A stretch of DNA of 64,000 bases, taken from the NCBI RefSeq assembly GCF_003253745.1, contig NZ_MZXV01000013.1, forward strand, positions 124,001 through 188,000. The letters run 5' to 3'. The notes beneath the pieces are model-generated. The model saw only the letters and a list, made by a program, of their open reading frames with translations. It was not told where the DNA came from and searched no databases. A program made the position numbers and the translations under genes. Positions 51,746-60,743 of the stretch are shown here, piece after piece; position 1 is the first letter of the stretch, and each line of letters begins with the position of its first letter. Source of the DNA: Mesorhizobium kowhaii. Its GTDB lineage: Bacteria > Pseudomonadota > Alphaproteobacteria > Rhizobiales > Rhizobiaceae.

Positions 51746-52921
51746 TTATCTGTCAAACAAACCGGATTTGACAAGGCCGTCAATCTCGTTTTTCGAAAAC
51801 CCGAAGCGTGCAAGCACTGTCGACGGGGCGAGATCGTTGTCGGCGGGCTTGGTCGCCAGTGTCGGCCGCGAGCCGGAGAAACGCGGCGCCGGGGCCGGGC
51901 GCTCAAATGCGCCCGCCGTCACAAAGGCGTTGCGCACCCGATTGTGTGGGTGATGCTTGGCCTCCTGCAGTGATAGGACGGGGGCAACGCAGGCATCGGT
52001 TTCGGCAAACAGCCGGTCCCAGTCGTCGCGCGATTTCTGCCGGACCCGATCGGCAATGGCTGCGCGCATCGGCGGCCACAGTGCCTTGTCGTACTGGCCA
52101 CGTACAAAACGCTCGTCGAGCGGCAGCAGACTGGCGAATTCGGCGAAGAATTGCGGCTCGAGGCAGCCGATGGCGACATGGCGTCCGTCTGATGTCTCAT
52201 AGGTGTCGTAGAAGGGGGCGCCGGAATCAAGCAGGTTCGCGCCGCGCCTGTCGCTCCACAAGCCGGCCGCCATCAAGGCGTGCACGGGCGCCGCCAGCAT
52301 CGAGGCGCCTTCGATCATCGCGGCGTCGATTACCTCGCCCTTGCCCGTGCGCGATCGTTGGAACAGGGCGGCCAGCACGCCGGCAACCAGCATCACGGCA
52401 CCGCCAGCGTAGTCGGCGACGAGGTTGAGCGGCGGGACGGGGCGGTTGTCAGCGTGGCCAATTGCGTGCAGCAGGCCTGAATAGGCGAGGTAGGTGATGT
52501 CGTGGCCGGCGCGGCCCGCCAGCGGCCCGTCCTGGCCGAAGCCGGTCATGCGGCCGTAGATCAGCGCAGAATTGCGCGCCAGCGCCGCTTCCGGGCCGAG
52601 CGCCAGCCGCTCCATGACACCGGGGCGAAACCCTTCCAGCAACATGTCCGCCTTTTCGGCGAGGCGCAGCACCAGATCGGTGCCTTCCCGGCGTTTCAGG
52701 TCGAGGCGCAGGATGGCGCGGCCGTGACGGTCGATGTTGTATTCATCCGGCAGCGACGGGAGAGCTCGGTCCGATTCTACCCGTTCGATGCGCAGGACTT
52801 CGGCGCCCATCTCCGACAGCATCAGGCCGGCCAGCGGCACGGGGCCAAGGCCGGCCATCTCGATCACTTTCAGTCCGGCAAGCGGACCGGTCTTCCCGGC
52901 AGCGGACAGGCCGGCGCTCAT
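51746..52921 (-). CDS. CaiB/BaiF CoA-transferase (alpha-methylacyl-CoA racemase-like)
   Basis: A 391-residue family III CoA-transferase/racemase. Motifs: GLKVIEMAGLGPVPLAGLML at the N terminus, LDLKRREG, RPGVMERLALGPE, and active-site His (GHDITYLAYSGLLHAIG) and Asp (NLVADYAGGA) at the places used by alpha-methylacyl-CoA racemase. It lies seven bases after the SDR gene, indicating one operon for branched-acyl-CoA metabolism. Confidence 0.88.
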   Translation of the reverse strand: MSAGLSAAGKTGPLAGLKVIEMAGLGPVPLAGLMLSEMGAEVLRIERVESDRALPSLPDEYNIDRHGRAILRLDLKRREGTDLVLRLAEKADMLLEGFRPGVMERLALGPEAALARNSALIYGRMTGFGQDGPLAGRAGHDITYLAYSGLLHAIGHADNRPVPPLNLVADYAGGAVMLVAGVLAALFQRSRTGKGEVIDAAMIEGASMLAAPVHALMAAGLWSDRRGANLLDSGAPFYDTYETSDGRHVAIGCLEPQFFAEFASLLPLDERFVRGQYDKALWPPMRAAIADRVRQKSRDDWDRLFAETDACVAPVLSLQEAKHHPHNRVRNAFVTAGAFERPAPAPRFSGSRPTLATKPADNDLAPSTVLARFGFSKNEIDGLVKSGLFDR

Positions 52922-52927
52922 GACCGG

Positions 52928-53689
52928 CTATTTCGGCGCCATGCGAATGGCGCCGTCGATACGAATGGTCTCGCCATTCAACATCTGGTTTTCGATGATG
53001 TGCAGCGCAAGCGCCGCATATTCGGATGGCTCGCCGAGGCGGGACGGGAAGGGCACGGCGGCGCCCAGCGAATCCTGCACGTCCTGCGGCATGCCGGCCA
53101 TCATCGGCGTCTTGAAGATGCCGGGCGCGATGGTGCAGACACGGATGCCGGAACGGGCGAGGTCGCGCGCCACCGGCAGTGTCATGCCGACGACGCCGCC
53201 CTTGGACGCCGCATAGGCGGCCTGGCCGATCTGGCCGTCATAGGCGGCCACCGAAGCGGTGTTGACGAGGACGCCACGCTCGCCGCCTTGCAGCGGATCG
53301 AGCTTCGCGGCGTGGTCGGCGACGAGGCGGATCATGTTGAACGTGCCGATCAGATTGACCTCGATCACCTTGCGGTACTGATCGAGGGGATGCGGACCAT
53401 CCTTGCCGATCGTCTTCATGCCGATGGCGATGCCGGCGCAATTGACCAGGATACGCGGCTCGCCAAGCTTGGCCGCGACCTCGGCGAGAGCGGCAGTTCC
53501 ACTCTCGGCATTGCTGACGTCGCATTGGACGGCAATACCGCCGATCTCGGCCGCGACCTTCACCGCGCGATCAATACCGACATCGAAGATGGCAACGCGG
53601 GCGCCCTTGGCGGCCAGCGCGCGCGCCGTTGCCTCGCCAAGACCGGAGCCGCCGCCGGTAACGATCGCGATCTGGCCATTCGGGTTCAT
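52928..53689 (-). CDS. short-chain 3-hydroxyacyl-CoA dehydrogenase-like protein
   Basis: A 253-residue SDR. The cofactor loop is TGGGSGLG, followed by NCAG ([10 protein letters not shown]), catalytic Ser ([10 protein letters not shown]) and YAASK. Overall sequence resembles type 10 17-beta-hydroxysteroid/3-hydroxyacyl-CoA dehydrogenases, which act on branched short acyl-CoA. It is the first of two genes with the downstream CoA-transferase/racemase, a pairing typical of branched-chain acyl-CoA degradation. Confidence 0.88.
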   Translation of the reverse strand: MNPNGQIAIVTGGGSGLGEATARALAAKGARVAIFDVGIDRAVKVAAEIGGIAVQCDVSNAESGTAALAEVAAKLGEPRILVNCAGIAIGMKTIGKDGPHPLDQYRKVIEVNLIGTFNMIRLVADHAAKLDPLQGGERGVLVNTASVAAYDGQIGQAAYAASKGGVVGMTLPVARDLARSGIRVCTIAPGIFKTPMMAGMPQDVQDSLGAAVPFPSRLGEPSEYAALALHIIENQMLNGETIRIDGAIRMAPK

Positions 53690-53750
53690 GCCGACATCCT
53701 TTGATCTCAGGGACAGTGAAACGGATCAGGCGCCAGATCGACGGGGAAGG

Positions 53751-54287
53751 TCAAGCCATCGCTGCGATATGCTCGGCAACCCTGGCCTGTTCGGCGTGGC
53801 AGACCTCGCCGGAAAGCTTGGCGACCGCGCCCGGTGCGATCTCGTGCGACAGCAACCGGTCGAGATCGACAGGGCGCGGCATCGAAATCTGGCCGCGCGG
53901 GATCCGCTTGAAACCGAGCGGTCCGTAGTAGGGCTCGTCACCGACCAGCATCACGGCGGGCGCGTTGGCCTTGGCGGCGGCCTCCAGCGCGATCGCCACC
54001 AGCCGGCGACCGATGCCGAGATTCTTGAAGGTTGGCCGCACCGCAAGCGGCCCGAGCATCAACGCGCGGCCAGCACCGGCAGCGATGCGGGTCATGCGCA
54101 CCGAGGCGACGACGAGGTCGCCGTCGACAGCGACAAAGGACAGCGAGCGTTCGTGCCCGCCCGCCTCGCGGATCTTGTAGGCGGCCAGCACGAAGCGGCC
54201 GGGCCCGAAGGCTTCTTCATTGATGGCTTCGATCTGGAGGTCATGCGCCGGGGTTTCCGGCAGGTATTTCACGTCGGCAAGGCTCAT
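53751..54287 (-). CDS. GNAT-family N-acetyltransferase
   Basis: A 178-residue GNAT protein. The acetyl-CoA-binding segment is PTFKNLGIGRRLVAIALEAA, followed by VMLVGDEPYYGPLGFKRIPR. The substrate is unknown. It lies upstream of the SDR/racemase pair on the same strand, 61 bases away, and could share its promoter. Confidence 0.85.
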   Translation of the reverse strand: MSLADVKYLPETPAHDLQIEAINEEAFGPGRFVLAAYKIREAGGHERSLSFVAVDGDLVVASVRMTRIAAGAGRALMLGPLAVRPTFKNLGIGRRLVAIALEAAAKANAPAVMLVGDEPYYGPLGFKRIPRGQISMPRPVDLDRLLSHEIAPGAVAKLSGEVCHAEQARVAEHIAAMA

Positions 54288-54559
54288 GGTCTTTGCGTTC
54301 CGGTATCGGAGGAAAGGTTTGCTGCAAACGGCAGCATTCGCCAGTCAGCGCTTCATCAAGCGCGGGCGCCCTTTCGTCGTCGGTCAAACCGGATCCAAGC
54401 AAAGTCGAACATGCGGATTGTCCGCTAGCATCAATTTCTTGCCGCTGCAATCGGCGGCTTGCTGGTCCACCCGTCCGCTTGACGGTCTGTTCAGCGCTAG
54501 GTGATTTCCACGGCGTGGCTTCGCACCCTACATGGGAGCCAAGCAGGAAAGGACATTCG

Positions 54560-55549
54560 ATGGGATTGCTGGTCGAAGGCAAATGGCAGGACCGCTGGTA
54601 TGACACCAAGGATAGCGGCGGCAAGTTCGTGCGGGCGCAATCGCAGTGGCGCGACTGGATCACCCGCGACGGGACGCCGGCCGAGGGCCGCAGCCGCGGC
54701 TTCAAGGCAGAGCCTGGCCGTTATCACCTCTACGTCTCGCTTGCTTGCCCGTGGGCGCACCGGACGCTGATCTTGCGCGCGCTGAAGAAGCTGGAAGGCA
54801 TCATTTCGGTGTCGGTGGTGCATCATTTCATGGGCGCCAATGGCTGGACGTTCGCGGCGCAGGATGGCGCAACCGGCGACACGCTCTACGGCCTCGACTT
54901 TCTGCACCAGATCTACACCAGGGCCGATCCTGCCTATTCGGGCCGGGTGACGGTGCCGGTTCTGTGGGACAAAAAGGAGCAGACCATCGTCTCCAACGAA
55001 TCCTCCGAGATCATCCGGATGCTGAATTCGGCCTTCGACGAATGGGGCGATGCCAGCCTCGATTTCTATCCGAAGGCGCTGCGCGGCGAGATCGATGCGA
55101 TCAACGCGCTGGTCTATCCCGCCGTCAACAACGGCGTTTATCGCGCCGGCTTCGCCACCACGCAAGGCGCCTATGAGGAAGCGTTCGGCGAACTGTTCTC
55201 GGCTCTCGACACGTTGGACGACCGCCTCTCAAAGCAACGTTATCTGGTGGGCGATCGCATCACCGAAGCCGACTGGCGGCTGTTCACCACGCTGGTGCGC
55301 TTCGACCCGGTCTATGTCGGGCATTTCAAATGCAATCTGCGCCGCATCGCCGACTACCCGAACCTGTCCAACTATCTGCGCGACCTCTACCAGGTGCCTG
55401 GCGTCGCCGGGACCGTGAACCTCAACCACATCAAGGCGCATTATTACGGCAGCCACGAGACCATCAATCCGACGCGGATCGTGCCGGTTGGCCCGGAACT
55501 CGACTATGGCGCGCCGCATGACCGCATGCGGTTCAAGAAAGCGGCGTGA
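54560..55549 (+). CDS. glutathionyl-hydroquinone reductase-like (Xi-class GST)
   Basis: A 329-residue protein matching the YqjG/PcpF-type Xi GST family. The active-site Cys lies in SLACPWAHRTLILRAL (thioredoxin-like half). The C-terminal helical half carries VGDRITEADWRLFTTLVRFD and YPNLSNYLRDLYQVPGV. It would reduce glutathionyl-hydroquinones. GGAAAGGACATTCG precedes the ATG. Confidence 0.92.
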   Translation: MGLLVEGKWQDRWYDTKDSGGKFVRAQSQWRDWITRDGTPAEGRSRGFKAEPGRYHLYVSLACPWAHRTLILRALKKLEGIISVSVVHHFMGANGWTFAAQDGATGDTLYGLDFLHQIYTRADPAYSGRVTVPVLWDKKEQTIVSNESSEIIRMLNSAFDEWGDASLDFYPKALRGEIDAINALVYPAVNNGVYRAGFATTQGAYEEAFGELFSALDTLDDRLSKQRYLVGDRITEADWRLFTTLVRFDPVYVGHFKCNLRRIADYPNLSNYLRDLYQVPGVAGTVNLNHIKAHYYGSHETINPTRIVPVGPELDYGAPHDRMRFKKAA

Positions 55550-55550
55550 C

Positions 55551-56048
55551 CTACCAGTAGGGCGAGGGCTGCTCGCAGCCAAAAACCTCGGCGATCCGCC
55601 GTAGCGTCGCTGGCGTCGTGCCTTCCGGTAAACGGTCCAGGGGAAAGAAGCCGGACTCGGCGATCTCGTGGTCCGGCAGCTTCGGCGTCGTCTGGCTGAA
55701 ATGCTCGATCAGATAGAAACCGACATGGTCGCGCCGGCTGGCGCGACGGTTGAAATGCATCGACTTCAGCGCCGGCGGCGAAGTCAGTGCGATGTTGCCT
55801 TCCTCGGCCAGTTCGCGCGCCAGCGCCTCGGCAAGCGTCTCGCCGGCTTCGACGCCGCCGCCGGGAAGCTGCCAGCCCGGCACATAAGTGTGGCGAATGA
55901 GGAAGATGGAATTGGACGCGGTGTCGTGGACGAGACCGCGCACGCCAAGCGTCATCGGCCGCCGCAGCACGAAATAGAGATGGAACAGCCGGGCCCGGAG
56001 GCCCGCCCAACCGGTCTGGCGGAAGGTCTTTTCCGGATCAGTCTCCAT
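55551..56048 (-). CDS. Nudix hydrolase
   Basis: A 165-residue Nudix protein with the box GGGVEAGETLAEALARELAE followed by EGNI, supplying the catalytic Glu residues. It would hydrolyse a nucleoside diphosphate linked to another group. The substrate is unknown. Its end nearly touches the end of the GST gene on the opposite strand. Confidence 0.9.
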   Translation of the reverse strand: METDPEKTFRQTGWAGLRARLFHLYFVLRRPMTLGVRGLVHDTASNSIFLIRHTYVPGWQLPGGGVEAGETLAEALARELAEEGNIALTSPPALKSMHFNRRASRRDHVGFYLIEHFSQTTPKLPDHEIAESGFFPLDRLPEGTTPATLRRIAEVFGCEQPSPYW

Positions 56049-56119
56049 TAGGTGCGAAACCGTGGGTGGAAAGGAAACCTTGGGTGGAAAGCGGGGCGCC
56101 CGTCGCCTATGAAGGATGG

Positions 56120-57049
56120 ATGTTCAGGCTCGCGCATATTTCCGATGTCCATCTGGGGCCGCTCCCCGATGTATCCTATCGTGATCTCGCCTCCAAGCGC
56201 GTGCTCGGCTACGTCAACTGGCAGCGCAACCGCCGCCGCCACATGCATGATGCCGTCATCGACGCGATCGTCGCCGACATCAAGGCGAACACGCCGGATC
56301 ACCTCGCCGTCACCGGCGACCTAGTCAATCTGGCGCTCGACGGCGAGATCGAGATGGCCAGGCACTGGCTGGAAACGCTGGGATCGCCGCATGATGTTTC
56401 AGTCGTTCCTGGAAACCACGACGCCTATGTGCCCGGCGCCTTCGACAAAATCTGCCGGTCCTGGGCGGCGTGGATGAGCGGCGACGGCATCAACACGCCG
56501 GTCGACCGTAATGCCTTTCCTTATCTACGCGTGCGCGGCGATGTTGCGCTGATCGGCGTCTCGACGGCGCGTGCCACGGCGCCGTTCATGGCCAACGGCT
56601 TCTTCATGGAGGGTCAGGCGAAACGGCTTGGCAAGCTGCTCGACACGACGGCCAGACAAGGGCTGTTTCGCGCGATCATGATCCATCATCCGCCGGTGCG
56701 CGGCGCCGTCCCTCAGCACAAGCGGCTGTTCGGCATTGCCCGCTTCCACAAGATCATCCGCGGCCATGGCGCCGAACTTGTCCTGCACGGCCATTCGCAT
56801 CTGCCGTCGCTGTTCTTCATCGGCAACCGGGGCGCCAAGGTTCCGGTGGTCGGCGTCGCTGCCGCCGGTCAGGCGCCGGGCGGCAAGCACCCGGCGGCGC
56901 AGTACAATCTGTTCGACATCGATGGCGAAAAGGGCAATTGGCGGATCCGGCTGACGCGGCGCGGCCTGACCGGGCCTGCCATACCGCCATCCGATCTGCA
57001 GACGCTGGAGCTTGGCGCGGAGGCCGGCGCGGCTATGGCCGCAAGCTGA
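56120..57049 (+). CDS. metallophosphoesterase
   Basis: A 309-residue calcineurin-like phosphoesterase. Metal ligands: HISDVHLG (D..H), TGDLVN, PGNHDAY, IHHPP and HGHSHLP, in that order. A cytosolic phosphodiesterase or phosphatase of unknown substrate. GAAGGATGG precedes the ATG at 56120; the frame is open a further 18 codons upstream. Its end overlaps the gene at 57033-57650 by 17 bases. Confidence 0.9.
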   Translation: MFRLAHISDVHLGPLPDVSYRDLASKRVLGYVNWQRNRRRHMHDAVIDAIVADIKANTPDHLAVTGDLVNLALDGEIEMARHWLETLGSPHDVSVVPGNHDAYVPGAFDKICRSWAAWMSGDGINTPVDRNAFPYLRVRGDVALIGVSTARATAPFMANGFFMEGQAKRLGKLLDTTARQGLFRAIMIHHPPVRGAVPQHKRLFGIARFHKIIRGHGAELVLHGHSHLPSLFFIGNRGAKVPVVGVAAAGQAPGGKHPAAQYNLFDIDGEKGNWRIRLTRRGLTGPAIPPSDLQTLELGAEAGAAMAAS

Positions 57050-57650
57050 GAACCATGGCGACGATGCGGTCCCAGAACAGGACGACCGACACCGCCAGTC
57101 CGACCAGCGCGCCGGCGGCGATCACGCCAAGGCCGGACAGAAAGGCCGACCAGCGCTTGCTGCGCGTCGTCGACCGCAGTGGCGGTTCGGCTTCCAGTAC
57201 ATCGGCGCGTTTCATGCCGGCGACAGCCAGTTCGACCCCGCCTTCCATCATCCTCTGACGCTCAACGATCCGCTCGGCGACATAGCGCGTCACCTGATCC
57301 GCAACGGGCTTCATCTCGGTCGATTCGGCAAGCACCACCCGGCCGATGCGGGTGTCCTTGAGGAAGCGATAGGTGCGGCGGTCGCGCCCCATGGCGACAT
57401 GGCTGACGGCGTCGATCCACAGGCGCGGCTGCAAGCCGGACGAGACGACAAAGTCGAAATTGTCCATGTCGGCGGGAACGTCGGCAAAAACCGGCGCCAG
57501 TTCGGCGGCAAGCAGATCGAGGCGCATGCGATGGGCCTCGCGCATATCGACGACGACGTCGTCGCGGTCGGCGAAGGCATTCTTCACATCACGGACGGCA
57601 TCGGACAGTTGCTTCGACGGATCGATGGTCTTCTCGCCTGCTTCCTTCAT
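57033..57650 (-). CDS. hypothetical protein with C-terminal membrane anchor
   Basis: A 205-residue protein. The first ~165 residues are soluble and mixed alpha/beta (DFVVSSGLQPRLWIDAVSHV, DTRIGRVVLAESTEM), followed by a C-terminal membrane segment (AFLSGLGVIAAGALVGLAVS, VVLFW). It is tail-anchored in predicted topology. The ATG at 57650 has GAGG about ten bases upstream. I do not know its function; similar proteins occur widely in Rhizobiales. Confidence 0.75.
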   Translation of the reverse strand: MKEAGEKTIDPSKQLSDAVRDVKNAFADRDDVVVDMREAHRMRLDLLAAELAPVFADVPADMDNFDFVVSSGLQPRLWIDAVSHVAMGRDRRTYRFLKDTRIGRVVLAESTEMKPVADQVTRYVAERIVERQRMMEGGVELAVAGMKRADVLEAEPPLRSTTRSKRWSAFLSGLGVIAAGALVGLAVSVVLFWDRIVAMVLSLRP

Positions 57651-57764
57651 CGGCGTTTGCCTCGCGGGTTTGGTTAACACGGGGTTAACACAGCCGCCGG
57701 CAAAATGCACTGGCGAGATCAACGGGATCGAGGCGTGTCCAGCTTAAGTGTTGTGCGCGAAAGG

Positions 57765-58568
57765 TCAGCTGGCCGCGGCAGCGAATTTCTGGCGCTGTGG
57801 CCTGGCGCGCCGGTTGGTGTTGCGGCGAATGATCTCGGCGACGAGGTCGGGTGCTTCCTCGGCCAGCATATGGCCGGCCTCCAGCACATGGTGGACATGA
57901 AAATGCGACGGCAGATCATCCGCCTGGGTAAAGGGCAGCACCGCGTCGTCGGTTCCCCACGCCACCATCACCGGCATGTTCAGCCCGTCGAGACGATCGT
58001 GCGGGATGACGCCTTGCCGATCGTCCAAGGTCATGGCGGCTGCGATCTCGGTCAGCTTCGGCATCTGGCCGGGACGTCCGCGCATCTCGCAAAGCATGTC
58101 CACGATGCGCTCCGGGGGCGGGCTGTGGGGGCCGGACATGGCAGCAAGGCAGGCGCGAATCTCAGACCGGTCTGCTGCGCCGGCATAGCGGCGCAACAGC
58201 GGGCCGTTGATCTCGGGGCCAAGACCGCCCGGCGCCAGAAGCGTCAGCGAGGCGACTTTTTCGGGCTCGGCCAGCGCCATCAGCATCGCCACTGCGCCGC
58301 CCATCGAGTGGCCCACGAGATGAACGCGCTTCAGTCTCCGTTCTGAGAGATCGGCGAGCACGGCCCTTGCCGCTACCTTGGCCGGACCGGCCGCGGGAAA
58401 ATCGAGCGACAGCCCATGCCCCGGCAGATCATAGGCCAGCGTGTGCGTGGCAGGAGCCAGGGAGGAAATCACCTCGCGCCAGACATCGTGGCTGCCGCCG
58501 AAACCATGCAGCAGGACTATGGCCCTCGAGCCAGCACCCTGTTCGGCGGCAAAAAGCGATGCGGTCAT
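57765..58568 (-). CDS. alpha/beta hydrolase
   Basis: A 267-residue alpha/beta-fold hydrolase. Oxyanion region LLHGFGGSHDVWREV, nucleophile elbow HLVGHSMGGAV (Ser), Asp in VAWGTDDAVLPF and His in EAGHMLAEEAP complete the triad. The C terminus is Arg-rich. The substrate is unknown; similarity to E2-subunit-linked acetoin hydrolases is possible from length and the GHSMGG context. Confidence 0.88.
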   Translation of the reverse strand: MTASLFAAEQGAGSRAIVLLHGFGGSHDVWREVISSLAPATHTLAYDLPGHGLSLDFPAAGPAKVAARAVLADLSERRLKRVHLVGHSMGGAVAMLMALAEPEKVASLTLLAPGGLGPEINGPLLRRYAGAADRSEIRACLAAMSGPHSPPPERIVDMLCEMRGRPGQMPKLTEIAAAMTLDDRQGVIPHDRLDGLNMPVMVAWGTDDAVLPFTQADDLPSHFHVHHVLEAGHMLAEEAPDLVAEIIRRNTNRRARPQRQKFAAAAS

Positions 58569-58799
58569 GAAAGCTGATTTTTGTTATTGCAGGATGCGCG
58601 ACACCAACTGTGGCTGAATTGCTCCTAGTCTAGCGTGATGACCAGTAAAATTTTCGCGATTTGTACGGTTGCGGACGGAACTCGGCCACCAACCGGCATT
58701 CGGCTGTTGGAGCGCAGGAAATCCATTGGGACGCGGCGCGCCTAATCTGCGGATGTCGATTGGAGATAGAGCGGTTCGTCACTTTTCCTGGAATTGCTT

Positions 58800-60560
58800 C
58801 TAGCTTGCGTTGCCGAGTCCGGCGGCGCGCAGAGCTTGGACCAGCCGGTCGGTCAGGTCGGCCGGATATTTCCGCTCTACGAAGGTCGCGCGCGGATCGG
58901 CTGCAAATTTTGGGAACTTGGTGTTCAGTTCGTCCAGCAGCGTGCTCACCAGATTATCCTGTCCGGCAACCTTGGCGCCGATCAGCCGCGCCGCCAGATA
59001 GTGCGATTTCGTTGCCGTCGTCCTCAGTGCCATGCTGGCCGCGACGGCCTTGTTCATGTCGCCGAGCATGAATTCGCCGACGAACAGCCCGTAGTCCCAC
59101 CATGTCGAGTGGCCGCTGAAGGTCTCCGCCGCATGGGCCAGGATCGGCGTTCCCTCCGCGTATCGGCCGGCGAAAATCAGCCCGTAGCCGTAGGCGGCAG
59201 CCATGCCGAGATCGTAGGGATTGAGTTCGTAGGCCTTGCGCATCCAGCGGATCGCTTCGTACGTATTGCCGAGACGCGAACTGACGTAGCCGTAGGCGCG
59301 ATGTGCATAAGGGCTGGTCGGTCCCATCTGCACGCCGCGATGGGCAAACTCCACGGCCTTTTCAATCGTCGCATTGGGCGGATAGGCGTAATGATCGGAG
59401 ACCGCCTCGACCTGCAGGGACGCAAGTTCCGAATAGACGAGCGAGGACGTCGCTCCGCCATTGGCCAAATTTTCGAGGCAGCGATAGGCAGCCTCATGGG
59501 TTCTGGCGTTCTGGTCGAGATAATATTTGTCGTTGAGCAGCAGGCATTGCGTCAGACCGTTTGGCGCACCGGTCTGCTCGATATAGTTGTAGATCGTGCC
59601 CGAGGCGGGAAGCGCCGAACTCAGCATGTCGGCGATACGGTCTTCGACTGCGGCTGGTGCGCTGTCGGCAGGGGTCAGATTGCGTGAAAGAAGCACCCTT
59701 CCGGACGCCATGCTTTGCAGTTCGATGGTGATATCGCCTGCGTTCGGTCCAGGCAGGATGTCGAATATGAAGCTGGTGGCATCGTCGGCCGGATCGGTGA
59801 CGGTGTCGCGGCCGATGAAGTCGATCGTATCGAAGCCGCTCAGGCCGGCGCGCAGCGACGCGGCGACACGGCTGGCGTCAGTGCCTTCGGCCTTGACGTC
59901 GATATGGACGAGCGGCAGGTCGTCGGCCATTGCCGATGACGCAATGCTGCTGGTCGCGCCGGCGGTCTCAAGCGTTGCCGACATGTCGCCGCCGCCGGTC
60001 AGCAAGGCGCTGCTGCCCTGACGAAGGATCAGCACGCCCAGCATGGCGATGACCAGGGTGATCGCCATCCAGAAGAAGCGGAGATGGCGCGCCACAGAGG
60101 GGGTGGGCGTCGCGGAAGCCGGCAAAACCGGATCCGGCATGCCCGTGCTGGCGTCGTTGGCCCGATCTGCAGATACAGTGCCGTCCAGCTTCAGCGCGGA
60201 AACATCCGGCAACCGGATCGCGTTCAGTTCATAGGCAGGAACATAGCCGCCGCGCGGAATGGCGATGCGGACCGGCTCGGCAATGCCCTCATTGGCAAAA
60301 TAATGCTGCAGAAGCTCGCGCAGCCTGCCCGCCTGAACCCGCACCACGGCATCGGTGGACGGATCGAAATCGCCGTCCTTGCCGAAAACATCCATAGCGA
60401 TGGAGAAGCCCTTGAGCCTATCGGCTTCGCCGGCTTGTTCGCGTTCGACAAGATAACGGAGCAACTTGCGCGCGCGTTCAGATCGTCCGAACGTTTGGCT
60501 GGCAAGCAGTCGCTCCAGTGTCTCGCGCACTGCGGGGGCGGCAGGCGTGGCATGCTGCAA
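58800..60560 (-). CDS. membrane protein with winged-helix-like N terminus and TPR-like C terminus
   Basis: A 586-residue protein. The N-terminal ~110 residues (ERARKLLRYLVEREQAGEAD, then VVRVQAGRLRELLQHYFANE and PRGGYVPAYE) resemble the winged-helix DNA-binding module of cyclase/TPR transcriptional regulators. A membrane segment (FFWMAITLVIAMLGVLIL) separates it from a periplasmic TolB-like and TPR-like part (EFAHRGVQMGPTSPYAHRAY; MRKAYELNPYDLG). The layout resembles CadC-type one-component regulators. It lacks a cyclase domain but its C-terminal modules match the three cyclases in this window. Confidence 0.75.
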   Translation of the reverse strand: MQHATPAAPAVRETLERLLASQTFGRSERARKLLRYLVEREQAGEADRLKGFSIAMDVFGKDGDFDPSTDAVVRVQAGRLRELLQHYFANEGIAEPVRIAIPRGGYVPAYELNAIRLPDVSALKLDGTVSADRANDASTGMPDPVLPASATPTPSVARHLRFFWMAITLVIAMLGVLILRQGSSALLTGGGDMSATLETAGATSSIASSAMADDLPLVHIDVKAEGTDASRVAASLRAGLSGFDTIDFIGRDTVTDPADDATSFIFDILPGPNAGDITIELQSMASGRVLLSRNLTPADSAPAAVEDRIADMLSSALPASGTIYNYIEQTGAPNGLTQCLLLNDKYYLDQNARTHEAAYRCLENLANGGATSSLVYSELASLQVEAVSDHYAYPPNATIEKAVEFAHRGVQMGPTSPYAHRAYGYVSSRLGNTYEAIRWMRKAYELNPYDLGMAAAYGYGLIFAGRYAEGTPILAHAAETFSGHSTWWDYGLFVGEFMLGDMNKAVAASMALRTTATKSHYLAARLIGAKVAGQDNLVSTLLDELNTKFPKFAADPRATFVERKYPADLTDRLVQALRAAGLGNAS

Positions 60561-60743
60561 GTGTCGATCCTCTCGAAGTCGGCACAGGTTGAGGCGCGAT
60601 CATATAGTTCCCGCACCGCCACACAAGTATGCACCCATTATGCGATCACGTACCCCACCGGATAATTCTTTGGTGGTTAATGATGCGAAGGATCGGAACC
60701 GGTCACCGAATGGGAGGGTTCCGACCTTCGTTCTGGTCGTGCG

